A stretch of 64,000 bases of DNA from Adiantum capillus-veneris (GCA_014529385.2 CM043946.1:17131077-17195076); one strand, 5' to 3'. Shown: positions 1-11,243, counted from the first letter of the stretch. Notes: generated by a model from the sequence alone, not told the origin. Numbers and translations are program-made.

Positions 1-867
1 TTCACCCCCTGCATATGGCACCCATACCCAATATATCATTGTGGCTACGGACTATCTCACAAAATGGGCGGAAGCCAAGGCAACACAAAAAGCAGACGCA
101 AGAACCACTGCACAATTTTTGTATGAGAATTTCTTTGTACAATACAGATTACCAATAGAAATTGTCAGTGATCGAGGAACACATTCTTAATGAAGTCATT
201 GAATATCTGCTAGAGGAATTCATGGTCATACATAAAAAATTTGCTCCATATCATCCACAGGCAAATGGACAAGCTGAGGCCACAAATAAAACACTATGCA
301 CGGTTCTCACTAAAATTGTATCAGAGTCAAGAACAGACTGGGATCAGCAGCTATTCTCAACACTATGGGCATACAGGATAGCTTATAAAACATCAATAGG
401 AACGACACCGTACAACATGGTGTTTGGCCTAAATGCTATATTACCCATAGAGTTTTTTATTCCAACTCTACGAGTAGCGAAACGCTTCGAATGGACAGGG
501 CATGAGCTCTCTTCAAGAAATAGATGATCTTGAAAAGCTAGATGAACTTCGCTTATGAGCTGTAGCTTCGATCTATGCTAAAAAGAGAAGACAAAAAGAG
601 TTTTTTGACAAGCATGTGCACACGAAAGAGTTCAAAACAGGTGATTATGTACTTGTTTATACCTTGAATCAACATGCCAAGAAACTTAAAAAGCGAGGGA
701 TGGGACCCTTTGTGATTAGTGACCTATCACAAAGTGGAGCTGTCAAGCTTGCTACATTAGCAGGTGAAGAAATGCCAAATTGGATTAATGGATGTCGATT
801 AAAGAAATATCATTTATCACTAACACAGGATATGCTTCAACAATTCCATCAAGAAAACAATGGATGA
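1..867 (+). pseudogene. Ty3/gypsy integrase remnant (core plus C-terminal part)
   Basis: Three reading frames in sequence read as one gypsy integrase. Bases 2-190 give the start of the catalytic core (ATDYLTKW, then VSDRGTH). A frame change near 190 leads to 162-527, with PYHPQANGQAEATNKTL and AYRIAYKTSIGTTP. A second frame change near 510 leads to 528-867, with FKTGDYVLVYTL and KKRGMGPFVISDL, typical of the integrase C-terminal domain. The three catalytic acidic residues (D of ATDY, D of VSDRG, E of GQAEATN) are visible, but at least two frameshifts and an in-frame stop near 552 make it non-functional. The window starts inside the gene, so RT and RNase H lie outside. The last piece ends in a stop that overlaps the start codon of the next ORF (ATG at 860), so the two appear to belong to one element. 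Confidence 0.9.
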
Positions 868-1663
868 AGGAGAAACAAAGGGTACGAGAAGAAGCCCAAG
901 CAGAAGCAAAAGTACGCATTGCAAAAAGACGGCTTCTACGACAACAACAACAATGTGGATACCATTGCGAATAAATGCTATTCGACTAACGAATTTTGAT
1001 GAAGACATAGTGGAGCCAATATTTGCAGTCAAAGTGGGTAGCAATCAAGTTGAACCGAAGGCATTGCTTGATTCTGGAGCTCAAGCAAATCTAATCTCTT
1101 ACAGATTATACAAACAGCTCAAGCTCACAGGTCAACTACATCCTACTCCACAAGTACTGGAAAGTAGTACATCACATTCGCTGAAAACGTTGGGTTGGAT
1201 TATACTGCATGTACAAATACATCAATATATTTACCCACACAAGTTTTATGTGGTCGAGGATGAAAGCACACAACACCCCATGTTGTTGGGACAACCTTGG
1301 CAAAAAGAGTATAATGTACAGATAGATTGGAATGCGGATGCAATCCAAATTCAGCATGCACAAGAACAACAGGTGATAGCCTTTGCTCAGCAACCATGGA
1401 AGAACCAGATGGCAGCAACGCAATCACTAGATAAAGAACCAAAAGGATGGGTTCCACTAAAGAACAACATGGCGACCAAACAGGGAACTGCCAACCATGT
1501 TCACTACAAACATAAAACAACACCGACCAAAGTGCAAAGATCAAGATCAGCAACACGAGAAAAACAAGTATGGGTGCGAAAGGATAGAACATGGCAGACA
1601 AACCACAATACAACAGAAGAAGTCAACAGAAGCAGACAGTTCAACAAAAAACCAAGGGAATAA
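860..1663 (+). CDS. Retropepsin-like aspartic protease ORF located downstream of integrase
   Basis: An open frame of 267 codons. Residues 1-31 are basic and Ser/Thr-rich. From about 45 to 150 it reads as a retropepsin: catalytic motif ALLDSGAQANLIS with Asp at residue 71, and the second hallmark MLLGQPW near residue 142, followed by YNVQIDW. The C-terminal 100 residues are polar, Gln/Lys/Arg-rich and low in complexity. Gag-pol order in gypsy elements is protease-RT-RNase H-integrase, so a protease after integrase is unexpected. The ORF overlaps the integrase stop by a few bases, which argues for an original arrangement over a chance junction. Alternatives are a captured cellular retropepsin-like gene or a rearranged copy. 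Purine-rich, weakly coding-like sequence continues to about 2,110. Confidence 0.7.
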   Translation: MDEGETKGTRRSPSRSKSTHCKKTASTTTTTMWIPLRINAIRLTNFDEDIVEPIFAVKVGSNQVEPKALLDSGAQANLISYRLYKQLKLTGQLHPTPQVLESSTSHSLKTLGWIILHVQIHQYIYPHKFYVVEDESTQHPMLLGQPWQKEYNVQIDWNADAIQIQHAQEQQVIAFAQQPWKNQMAATQSLDKEPKGWVPLKNNMATKQGTANHVHYKHKTTPTKVQRSRSATREKQVWVRKDRTWQTNHNTTEEVNRSRQFNKKPRE

Positions 1664-3890
1664 AACAGATATGGATCCCAAAGAAACTGCTCAGCAACAA
1701 CTTAAATGCAACTCGCATTTGGATCCCAAAACCGAAGCAATAGGAACTCCCTTCAGTACATTCAACATCGGCAGGTAGACACACACAACATATGAAACCG
1801 GCAAATAGATCTATGTGGGTGCCAATCAGCAGCAAAAAAATGACAACCGCAGAAGTAGCAATAAGCCTACAAAAACCTCCAAAGCAAAGCTACCAATGGA
1901 AAGAAAAATAGACAAAGACTATGGCCAATTCCGCCACAAAAATTCTCTCCAAAGAGATGACTACGGCCATATTGACAATAGCGGCAAACCAAGTGACTTT
2001 CGCAAGAAAGACGATCAAACAAAGAGCGATAGAGTTACAACTTTTACTGCAAAAAAAAATTGGCAACCAAATCAACAACAAATAGGAAACCTCGACAGCG
2101 AATGCCAATAAGCATCTTGCTTATACCCTTCTCTTGCACAACATTAATTTTTCCATGCATTGATCGAGTATGCATTATATAGGGCCACATCACACGGCCG
2201 AGCATTAGCACGAGTTTTCACCCATGCAGGGCACATACACCGAGACAATACCTTCTCATCCGGGAGGACTCCGGCTAGGAGGGGGGGGGAGAGGCATTCT
2301 CAATGTGGACCCAATGGCAAAAAGAGCAAAAAAGGGCATGTTTTTCGACTATTTTTAAGGGTTGTCGTTTGATTGTGAAATTTTCTGGACTAACCCAAGT
2401 ACAAATGCCTTTATAAAGCATGAATCTACAAGTATATGGGGCCAAACGCCAAATCAAGCCCCTAGGTGTGTGTATATAAGTAAAAATAGCCATTTTCGAG
2501 AAAAATATTGAAAAAACGGAGAAATCCGGCCAGAAAAACTGCATGTGAGTGTATATAGTGTTTTACGGTGATGTTTTTGATTAATTATGATTTTTGGGGA
2601 TTTTTTGGGTTTACTTTGCTATTTTCCTTTTAATTTTACTAATTTTCGGCAGAAAAACTTCAAAAATACAAAAAGCAGGTGAAAAATGGTCGTAATGAAA
2701 AACAAAAGATATGGGGATGATCAGTGACTATAGGACAACCTATGGTACAATGGGGGTGCAATTATGAAAACAGAGCAAAAAGCGTGTTTTTGCCAAATTT
2801 TGACCGAAACGTCAAATTTCTTGGAAACTGGGCAAATGGAGTCCAAATCAAGAAATTTTTTTGCCTAAACCGCATCTCGCAAGAAGTTGGGAGCACATGT
2901 CAAATTTCATGGAAAGTGGTTCGGGGACCCCCATTATAAGAAATTTTCACTTCATTTAAGCTCATTTTCACTATTGACTTTTGAGAGAGAGCTTCTGCCA
3001 CCTAGAGCGAACGAGACTTCTAGCAACTTCTACGACGCGCACGACTACCCGACAGGCTCCAGACATGAGAGGTAGGCTCACCACTTGAGCTTTTCGCGCA
3101 TGTTTGTTGTTTTGTCGCGAAAACTAGCGTAGGGTTCACACAGAAAGCGAGCAGTAGAGACCTACAGGTAGAAGTGACCACCTAACGGCTAACCCAAAAG
3201 CAATGAGACTTCATCGGAAGCTTACCCTAGCATAGGAGACCACTTTTGGATGACCAAAGGTAGTAGAAAACCATCGGGAAAAACCCTAATTCATAGAGCC
3301 CAGCAAGAGGCCACCAAATGGGAAATCGGCAGAAAGGCGACCAAATGCTACCAAAACTCATGGGTAGGAGCATCTCGACATGCCCGACAAGTCTATATAG
3401 CCCACATGGCCATACGGTGACCCGAAGAAGCACTAAACTTTAGAAACGGCATCAGACACACAAAGCGTCAAATAGCTCTTGCAGCCAAATCGCATGTCCG
3501 TTTGCCACCAAACTTCACGAGCGACTTTCCTAGACCTTCAACAACCAAGTCCTATGGTGGTAGACCACCACAAGTCATCGAAGACATGAAAACGCAACCA
3601 CGGGTGCTTCCAGAGCGACAAAGTGCCAAATGGAGCTCTGGTGAAGCCAAAGTCGACAAAAACCATATGGCGAGGATCCCCAAGGGATCGGGAAGCTATG
3701 GAGACCAACATCAAGAAATTTCATCACCGAAAAGCACTCCAAAAGTCAAAAAACGGCTCGGAGGCTCTGAAATCCACACAGGGAGTTTTCTTCTATCAAT
3801 TTGAGTTTTTTTGTTGAAATAATGCTTAAAAGAGACGCAGGTTGGCTCAGGGCAGACACCAGTAGCACCTCCAACAAAAATTTCATCAAG
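1664..3890. other. Non-coding internal region of the first gypsy element
   Basis: No convincing ORF. Bases 1,815-2,111 can be read as a basic, Gln/Lys-rich tail of the preceding ORF. A TATA-like stretch (cattatatagg) lies at about 2,172 and a run of G inside a purine tract at about 2,277-2,292; the latter resembles an internal polypurine tract, but no LTR start follows. The remainder to 3,890 is A/C-rich on + and carries diverged relatives of the tandem unit that follows. Confidence 0.5.
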
Positions 3891-4772
3891 AGACATCCTA
3901 TGCGTAGGATGTCTCAAGGCCAAATATGGGCACCAAACCTAACATCTGTCATCACACACTGCTTCTGAATAGCCTGTACAAGCTAGCCACCAAGTTTCAT
4001 CACATTTTGATAAAAATTGACCTCATGTGCACCAAAAAACGCAAAGTCAGAGCATAGAGGCAATAATGGGCCATAGACCTACCAAAACTTGTCCAAATCA
4101 CATGAAACTTGCATAATACATTCATGAGGACATTGCCAACCTATCTGTGTGGTGATATGTAAAAAATGATGAAATAGACATCCTACGCGTAGGATGTCTA
4201 AATGACATTTTTGGCCCCAGATGGTATTTTTCAACTCCAGATCTCTTTATTACCCTTTCATGAGCTCATATATCAAGTTTCAAGCCATTCCCATCCCATT
4301 TGGCCCCCAACACCTCCAAGATGCACTTTTTGAGCCCAAAAAACACTACGCATGCTCTTACCAACACCAATTCAGCTTGTCCAAACCAAAATCCAAGGGC
4401 AGAACCATGTTCCACATGCCAAGGGCTATCCACAAAACCAATTTCAAGTACTTTTGATGAAAAATACATCCTACGCATTGGATGTCTCCAGCATGATTTT
4501 GACCTACTGTGCAAGAAATGACCTCATGGGAGCCATTACCATGGTGCAAGAAGCTCATATATCAAATTTCAACCCATTTGAAAATCATTTGCCACCTGTT
4601 GTGGACATCCTACCCAATTTGTGAGCCTAAAGCCTGAATCTACCCAGAAATATACTTTTTGATGACCAAACCCAAATCCAATCACAAAGCCATGTTGCAC
4701 AGGCCAAGGGCCACCAGCCTGCCAAGTTTCACCAAAAACTGATGAAATAGACATCCTACGCGTAAGATGTCT
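3891..4772. repeat. ~286-bp tandem array, each unit carrying a 24-bp palindrome
   Basis: Four copies of a 24-bp palindrome (half-site agacatcctacg followed by its reverse complement) start at 3,891, 4,176, 4,464 and 4,749, spaced 285, 288 and 285 bp. The copy at 4,176 is perfect; those at 3,891 and 4,749 have one broken pair and the one at 4,464 several. Each is preceded by a form of tgatgaaa. Sequence between the palindromes is related but diverged (for example caccaagtttcatcac/caagtttcaccaaaa). A partial half-site (gacatcctac) also occurs at 4,604. The array lies between the protease ORF and the downstream ORFs. Tandem repeats in the non-coding part of Tat/Ogre-type elements are known and can seed satellites. 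Confidence 0.85.
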
Positions 4773-4923
4773 AAATAATAATTTTTTGCCAGAATGATAT
4801 TGTGAGCACATGCAGGGTTTCCTAAGTTCCTTTTAAGTTTTATTTTCAATTTTCAAGTCATTTGGATAGTTAAAACTCAGTTTCTCAGCTAATCTGGAAA
4901 AAATGCTAACTTCGGACTACTGA

Positions 4924-6638
4924 GTGCAACAGGATCCATGGCAGCCGGAAAAATCACCGGCAAAGAAGAAGAGAAGGACAATAAAAGACTACTTGGAAGA
5001 AGTAGAACCATTAGTCATCCCAGAAGGAACTCTGAAGCCAACCAGCACGTGGATTCAGGAGGATTTGCTAGAGTCCAATGATTTGAAGATCTACCAAGGC
5101 GTGTTCAAAGATACTGAAGGAAATGCAATAGAGCTACCCATGCTACCTCGGGAGCTCCCCGAGGCAGTCACTTATCAAAAGACTTCTATATCACGTGCGT
5201 TCAAGAGGTAATTAATAATACCCCAGTATACATACTATACTTACACTGTGGGCCTATTTGAAAAACCCCCACCCCCCTCTGTATGTATACATTTTTATAC
5301 ATTTTGGTCTTTTAATAATCCTCTCTGGTTAACTCACGTGATATCATACACATTCTAAAAAGTCACCGCCCTGGGGGGAGCTCAATGAGTTTGTCAGAAG
5401 CAAGATGGGAGAATACCTAGAGAAGATAGATCTCCATAACTACTTTGAAGCTGTGCCAGCAAGAATTGACATCAAAAGAGTGTGGGAGTTTGTAACTACT
5501 ATCAAGGAAGATGGAGTGGCCAGATTCACTGATCTGCAGGGCAAGTCAGATACTATGATTATCATCACAGAGAGGGTGGTGGCAACCGCACTCGACATCT
5601 CCAACAAAGGGGATAGTGTGACAAAGAGGAGAGATGAAGTCAAGGTGTACTCTGAAAAGAAGAGCAACTACACTTTTGAAGACATTGCAAACCCAAAAGT
5701 GGCTATCATGAGCCAGCTCTACAACCAGTACTTCCACATGTGTACAAAGCGGCCACAAAAGTACAGAATGTCGCCTGGAGCCATTGCTACCACCTTCACC
5801 TGGGCAATGCAAAAGAGCAAGCCAAAGGTGATAAATTATGCTGCTTATATCCATGACAACCTGGTGAAGATGGGCAACAAAAATCCCACCTACATTGTGC
5901 CAGGTGAACTGATAACAAAAGTGGTTTATGGGGCATTGCACGCCAAAGGAAACTGGCCTGACCCTCCATCTCAGAATGATTGGCTAAGGCTGAAAGAAGA
6001 TAAAGAAGAAGAACCTCCAAAGGCACCCAGAGTAGCCACAAGATTGAAGCGCCGGCTAGAAACCGTGCAAGAAGAGCCGCCAGAGCCGAAGAAGGGAAAG
6101 AAAGAAAGAAAGTTTACAAGTGCCGATCAAAGAGACAAAGTCACAGAAAGCGGCACGGCTCGAAAGATTGATGGAAAGCTTCAGAGCCAAGAGAGCACTG
6201 AAAGGAGATTTGAGCGAGCTGTGGAAGCCCTCACTAGAAGCCATGCTGGGATCATCCCGAAGGGTGCATAGAGATAGGTTTGAAGATTACATCAAAAACT
6301 TCGAGATCCTAGATGCTAAAACAAAAAATATTTCGAATGTTCCTTTCACAGAAGAAGAAGTGGACGAAGTACGACGGCAAATGCTAGAAGATCCGGAAGG
6401 CCAAGAAAGAGAGCGAAAGACCAAGGCGGACCGGGACTTCAAGAAGAAGCCACCAACTCCACTGTCAAGCCCGGAATCAAACCCACCGCTATCACCACCT
6501 CCCCTTAGCCCTCCACAAACCCAACAAAAGGAGGAGCTAGAAAAATCTGATGATCAAGAAGACTCAAAGCAAGAGAAGAGCCATGAGCAAGATCGGAAAG
6601 AAGAAGCTAAGCCCAAAGATGAGCAGCCAAAGCCATAG
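4924..6638 (+). pseudogene. Downstream ORF block A of the gypsy element, no recognised domain
   Basis: Pieces at 4,924-5,211 (95 codons), 5,405-6,271 (288 codons) and 6,120-6,638 (172 codons) follow each other in the same orientation and look like one broken protein. The 288-codon part is rich in Lys and Glu and contains an ordered-looking core (KIDLHNYFEAVPARIDIKRV; later KPKVINYAAYIHDNLVKMG), then a charged tail. The 172-codon piece ends in a Pro/Ser then Glu/Lys low-complexity tail. The core weakly recalls the pattern of the 'putative plant transposon protein' region of Athila-type elements, but I cannot confirm it. No Cys-His knuckle, protease, RT or membrane segment is visible. It may be a gag-like or accessory ORF. 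Bases 5,208-5,362 between the first two pieces look intron-like (see findings). Confidence 0.6.
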
Positions 6639-6761
6639 GAAAGAAAGTTTAGCACATTTCTTGATCTACTAGCTGTGGGTTATTCACGAGAAAAGGCAGC
6701 CACTATGGCCTTTGAGTTGGCAAGCACAAGGCCCAAAGAACAGATGCAGAGCCTGTAATAA

Positions 6762-7360
6762 GTGGAACTGAAAGAGATGGCCACTGATACGGTGGACCTA
6801 CAGCCACCTATCAATGACTGGGATGTGGTGATGCACAAGCTAACTGGGCTCAGGGCAAAATCAAAGGCCACGGAAAGTGAGATTGACAATCTCAAAGCCA
6901 ATGAAGTTCTAATCAAATCTGAAGTTGACACACTACAAAAATGAAGCCAAGTGCAAATAGAGAAACAAACAGAGCTGCAAGCCAGTCTGGACGTGGCATT
7001 ACAAAGATGCCAAGAGATGGAACAAGAGAATCAAGCAGCAAAAAACAAGATTCAAAGAGTTGAAGAAGAATATAAGAAAATCATCAAGTCATTGACAAAT
7101 GCAGAGAGGGAAAGGGACAACCTAACCCTGCAACTTTCTGAAGAATCCAAAGAAGTGGAAACACTCAAAAATGCCAAGGAAAAGGCAGAGATAGAGCATG
7201 AGGCGAGCTAGGATGAGGTAATAGAGCTTAAATATCAGATTAAAGTCAAAGATCAAACCATCCAAAGGCTACGGGCATCTCCTGCCAGAGTCAGAGCTAC
7301 TAGCTTAACTCACACTACTTCAGAGGCTGATTTTTATGAAGAACATTTTGTTTGCCACTT
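6762..7360 (+). pseudogene. Downstream ORF block B, coiled-coil segment
   Basis: Frames 6,762-6,944 and 6,951-7,211 and their continuation past a single stop (7,209-7,211) to about 7,360 encode a heptad-rich, Glu/Lys/Gln-dominated helix (for example CQEMEQENQAAKNKIQRVEE and ERDNLTLQLSEESKEVETLK). This reads as a long coiled coil. The continuation contains KYQIKVKDQTIQRLRASPAR. The coding signal stops near 7,360 where T-rich sequence and the foldback insertion begin, and resumes at about 8,007 with another coiled-coil stretch. The protein was therefore probably continuous before the insertion. Confidence 0.6.
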
Positions 7361-7417
7361 CATGTACTTTTTTTTTCTATTGCACATATTGGCCAATAAA
7401 TCTTTTTCTTCAACGCG

Positions 7418-7828
7418 TTCACCTCCTCAACCATCCAAGCACCCGTCTGACGTGGGATGCCTACCAGTGAATATTTTGTGAAACAGAGCCGTTTTGGGTG
7501 AGTACGGAGACCGTGGCACGACCAAAAGCCACGGCGATGACCAAAGACGCGGAATGGGCCAGAAAAATGCCCTTTGCGCCACAACGTGCATGGGACAGTT
7601 TTGACTTGGGCCACGACGCACATGGGACAGTTTTGACCAAGTCAAAACTGCCCCATGCGTGCCATGGCGCACATGAAATTTTTCTGGCCCATTCCACGTC
7701 GTTGGTCATCATTGTGCCTTTTGGTCATCCCACGGCCTCCGTACGCACCCGAGACTGCTTCGTTTCACAAAATATTCACCGATCAGCGTCCCACGTCAAA
7801 CGGGTGCTTGGATGGTCGAGGAGGTGAA
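7418..7828. mobile_element. Foldback/MITE-like long inverted repeat
   Basis: The left arm begins ttcacctcctcaaccatcc at 7,418 and the right arm ends ggatggtcgaggaggtgaa at 7,828; they are reverse complements apart from scattered mismatches. The match continues inward (cacccgtctgacgtggga against tcccacgtcaaacgggtg; ttttgtgaaac against gtttcacaaaa) to a centre near 7,637, so almost all of the ~411 bp is one imperfect palindrome with ~200-bp arms and hardly any loop. The left half near the centre also has a short direct repeat (catgggacagttttgac twice, about 40 bp apart). It contains no protein of its own. It interrupts the coiled-coil ORF of the gypsy element; flanking A/T-rich DNA from about 7,365 to 8,000 may belong to the same insertion. 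Confidence 0.75.
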
Positions 7829-8006
7829 ATCTAACTACTTGATTAATTCAAATACTTCAACAATATAAATTACACAATTAAGTATTAGAGTTACATCGAA
7901 TGAGAGAAAATTGAGTCGTTTATATTATATTGAAAGATTACAAATCTCATAAACAGAGGTTACATGGGAAAACCAATTCTTATGGAGGTACCCTTCATTC
8001 CTCAGA

Positions 8007-9293
8007 TTGAGCGCTAAAGCTAGATCTGTACAAATGAAAGAGCTCCAAAAGCAGTTAACATTGGAGAAGCGGCAAATGCTGATGCTGGCCGAAGGGTCAT
8101 TGGTGATGCAAAACCGCTTAGAGGAAGAAAATCAAGCCATGAGGAATGAGCTAGAAGAAATCAAGAGAAAGCTTGAGGAGGCAAAAAAGATAAATGCAGA
8201 TCTAAACGACCTCCTTGTGAATATGGGAGCGGAAGAAGAAAAGAAAACACTTCAGAAGCAGATAGAAGAGCTGAGAGTCCAGCAGCAAACAGAAGCGCAG
8301 TAGTTTAGCATTGGGCCAGCAGCCATGGAGGGAATAGACATAGAGAATGTGGCACATCCAGTGGACACCACCATGCAAGAGGAAATCCTTGTAGGAACCT
8401 CACAAGAGCCACAAGATCTGACACAAGAAGAAGAAGAGAAGCTGCAAAAGGCCATAGAAGCGACAGTCAGAGACATAGTCAAAGAAGCCTTGGAATGGGA
8501 GCAGAGGGTGTTTAAATCAATGACTATCCAGAAGATAGATGCCAGCAACCTTCGGCGTGAATGGCTACAACCCTCTCTCCCATATCCTCTGCTGAAATGT
8601 GAAGCTGCCACGATCAACAAGCGGATCAGAGAGGAGCCAACAGTGCCAATATACAAAGCATACATCTCCAAACCTGAAGGGATCAAGTTAATAGTCGACT
8701 CTCAACCCAGGTGGAGAAAGGCATGGCTGACAAAGTATCCACACTATCTAATCCATCTGGTAGAGGCACCTAAAGTGATCAGAGATAACCTTAGTTTCTG
8801 CCCTCTACCAAGGATGAGAACATGGAAAGCCCAAGAGTTGTTGCAGAGAAGCCAACCTACTTGGCTATATTACCCGAAGCTGCCAAGCTCGAAGGCAGGC
8901 GAGAGAATAAGTGAGCAATACATGGTGAAAACCCTAACGGGCGCCATCAAATTGTTCAATGGCTCGCCTGACCTATCTTGCATCATGATGAGAAAGATTT
9001 GTAAAACCCTTTTGGCAGTCTTCAAAACATTCAAACCAGGCCAAGCGACAGACAGTATCTTCTTCTTAGATACATACAGATGTGCATACGATCTGTCTGG
9101 TCAGTCTTCTCACAAGATGATACATGCATTGTATCAGAGGATCATGTTTTTACCTTCTTATCACCTCCAGGCCTTTGAAGAAGCCTTCTACACCGGCTTC
9201 TTCACAATCAGCACAGATATATTCAGCCCAACGCTACTAGCTCAGCATGCAAGATATGAGTCACTTCTCAAGATGAGACAAAGCCTACACTGA
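8007..9293 (+). pseudogene. Downstream ORF block C: coiled coil, then a 322-codon ORF before the 3' LTR
   Basis: Bases 8,007-8,303 encode a 98-codon coiled coil (MKELQKQLTLEKRQMLMLAE, later EEENQAMRNELEEIKRKLEE). After a stop and a short gap, 8,325-9,293 encodes 322 residues beginning acidic (QDLTQEEEEKLQKAIEATVR) and becoming a globular-looking, aromatic-rich domain (WLQPSLPYPLLKCEAATINK; later FFLDTYRCAYDLSGQSSHKM). I do not recognise the fold. Its stop lies 50 bp before the LTR. Together with blocks A and B it forms a ~4.4-kb accessory coding region 3' of integrase, where some plant gypsy lineages carry an extra or env-like ORF. No signal peptide or transmembrane helix supports an envelope protein here. 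Confidence 0.6.
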
Positions 9294-9332
9294 AGATGTA
9301 GCTCAACAGCCATGTCGCGGACAACATGAACA

Positions 9333-9345
9333 AGGAGGGGGGGAG
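9333..9345 (+). promoter_or_regulatory. Polypurine tract of the first gypsy element
   Basis: The purine run aggaggggggggag directly precedes the LTR start tgttagcgg, the usual plus-strand primer position for reverse transcription. Confidence 0.85.
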
Positions 9346-10214
9346 TGTTAGCGGCTGGACACACCCTACGGAAAATGACTGCTCAACGGATTATTATTTT
9401 TTGTAATTATTCATTTATTGAGAAAACCCGACATTTCACCTTGGTAAATATTGGGGCTTACATCCAGATTGTATCCCAGTTTTGATATTTAGATTGAGAT
9501 TAGGGTTTGAGATTATAAGGTATTTATACCACTTTTTGACCTTAGTGAAGGACCTTTGTCATTTAAAGGAAAAAGAGTATTGTCTGTGAGTGAGCGTACT
9601 GTGTATGAGAGAGAGTGAGAGCTTCATCTTGACGTTACGCGCGCACCGGTTGGTCGACGAGAGCTACGCACCGATACCTACATTGCGAGCGTACGGTCTG
9701 GTTCTACGAGCTTGACCTACGAGCTTCATCTAGTGATTCGGTGAGCATACGTTATCCGTTTTTGCATTTCAGCATATCCACGCGTTCGCATTGAGTAGAG
9801 CTACACATTAAGCACTTTAGTTTTTGGAAACGATGACCTGCAAATTTCGGCCAGACATCCTACGTAATTTTTCACAAGGTGTTTAGAGTTGATATTTTGG
9901 TTCATGGACCTTAGGGAGAGCGACCTATTGGTGTTAGTAGGGTCTCCTTCAAGTTCTATGGCGTTTCGAGACCGTTTGATGGGTATTTGGCTCTTGGAAG
10001 CGTTGTAGGAAATCTCCTCTTATGCACTCCTGCACGCTGTAGCTTAGACATTGGATAGAGACCTCTGTAGGAATTAGTCGAGAGTCGGTCGAGTGTAGAT
10101 TGACACCCTATTCTTGCTTCCACGCGCCTGCGGGTCGAGCTTCGTCCTTAGCTGACAAATCTTATTAGGCGAGTTCTCGCTGTGCTGACGTCCGTCGCGG
10201 TGTATCCGCCAACA
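9346..10214 (+). repeat. 3' LTR of the first gypsy element (869 bp)
   Basis: It starts TGTTAGCGG immediately after the polypurine tract and ends CCGCCAACA, an 8-of-9 inverted match to the start, with TG...CA termini. A TATA-like stretch and the transcribed region lie inside (ggtatttatacc at about 9,520). It contains the half-palindrome agacatcctacg at 9,853-9,864, shared with the internal tandem array. The 5' LTR lies outside the window, so neither age nor target-site duplication can be read. Confidence 0.85.
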
Positions 10215-10349
10215 AAGGCCCAAATTTTCTTCGAGTTCAACACACACTCATGGTTGCTTAAACTTGCACACAAGGTGTTTGCGATTTCCTTCAATGTTTC
10301 CCTTCGTTATTTACACTTAGAAAAATGACCACCCAGATTAGTCTTCTTA
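10215..10349. other. Short spacer
   Basis: No gene or repeat recognised between the LTR and the RT scrap that follows. Confidence 0.4.
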
Positions 10350-10601
10350 TATGCCACTCTATTTGCACCGATAGCTCAACCCCAATTAAGATGGCCTCAT
10401 GATGATGCTCTCCTGCCACTAATAGACCGATCAACCAAGCCATACATGAGATGCTCAAGAAAGGAGTGATTACTCCTTCTAATAGTTGATGGGCATCTGA
10501 GCCCCATGTAGTTTACAAAGATGATGGCTATTGCAAATTTTTTCTTGATTTTGGACCACTCAACAATGTCATTATCCACAACCTCTAACCCTCACCTCAA
10601 A
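10350..10601 (+). pseudogene. Ty3/gypsy reverse transcriptase N-terminal scrap
   Basis: Translating through stops gives RPINQAIHEMLKKGVITPS, then WASEPHVVYKDDGYCKFFLD and FGPLNNVIIHNL, matching the start of gypsy RT (usual pattern: ML..GVI.PS.SPWASPVV.V.KKDG..R.C.DYR.LN). Two in-frame stops are present. It is cut exactly where the LTR beginning at 10,602 starts, so the next element inserted into it; its continuation is not found. Confidence 0.75.
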
Positions 10602-11237
<636 letters not shown>

Positions 11238-11243
11238 TATTTT

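Noticed and set aside
2277-2300. Purine run as a 3' polypurine tract
   Set aside because: It is not followed by an LTR start (no TG with a matching inverted end), so at most it is an internal tract.
3891-4772. CRISPR-like array
   Set aside because: The ~260-bp spacers are themselves related repeats and the host is a plant; the structure is a tandem repeat with palindromes.
7360-7827. Several overlapping ORFs on both strands with similar proteins
   Set aside because: They mirror each other because the DNA is one large inverted repeat; no domain is recognisable.
5405-9293. Envelope gene of an env-bearing gypsy element
   Set aside because: No signal peptide, transmembrane helix or furin-like site is visible; the content is charged and coiled-coil.
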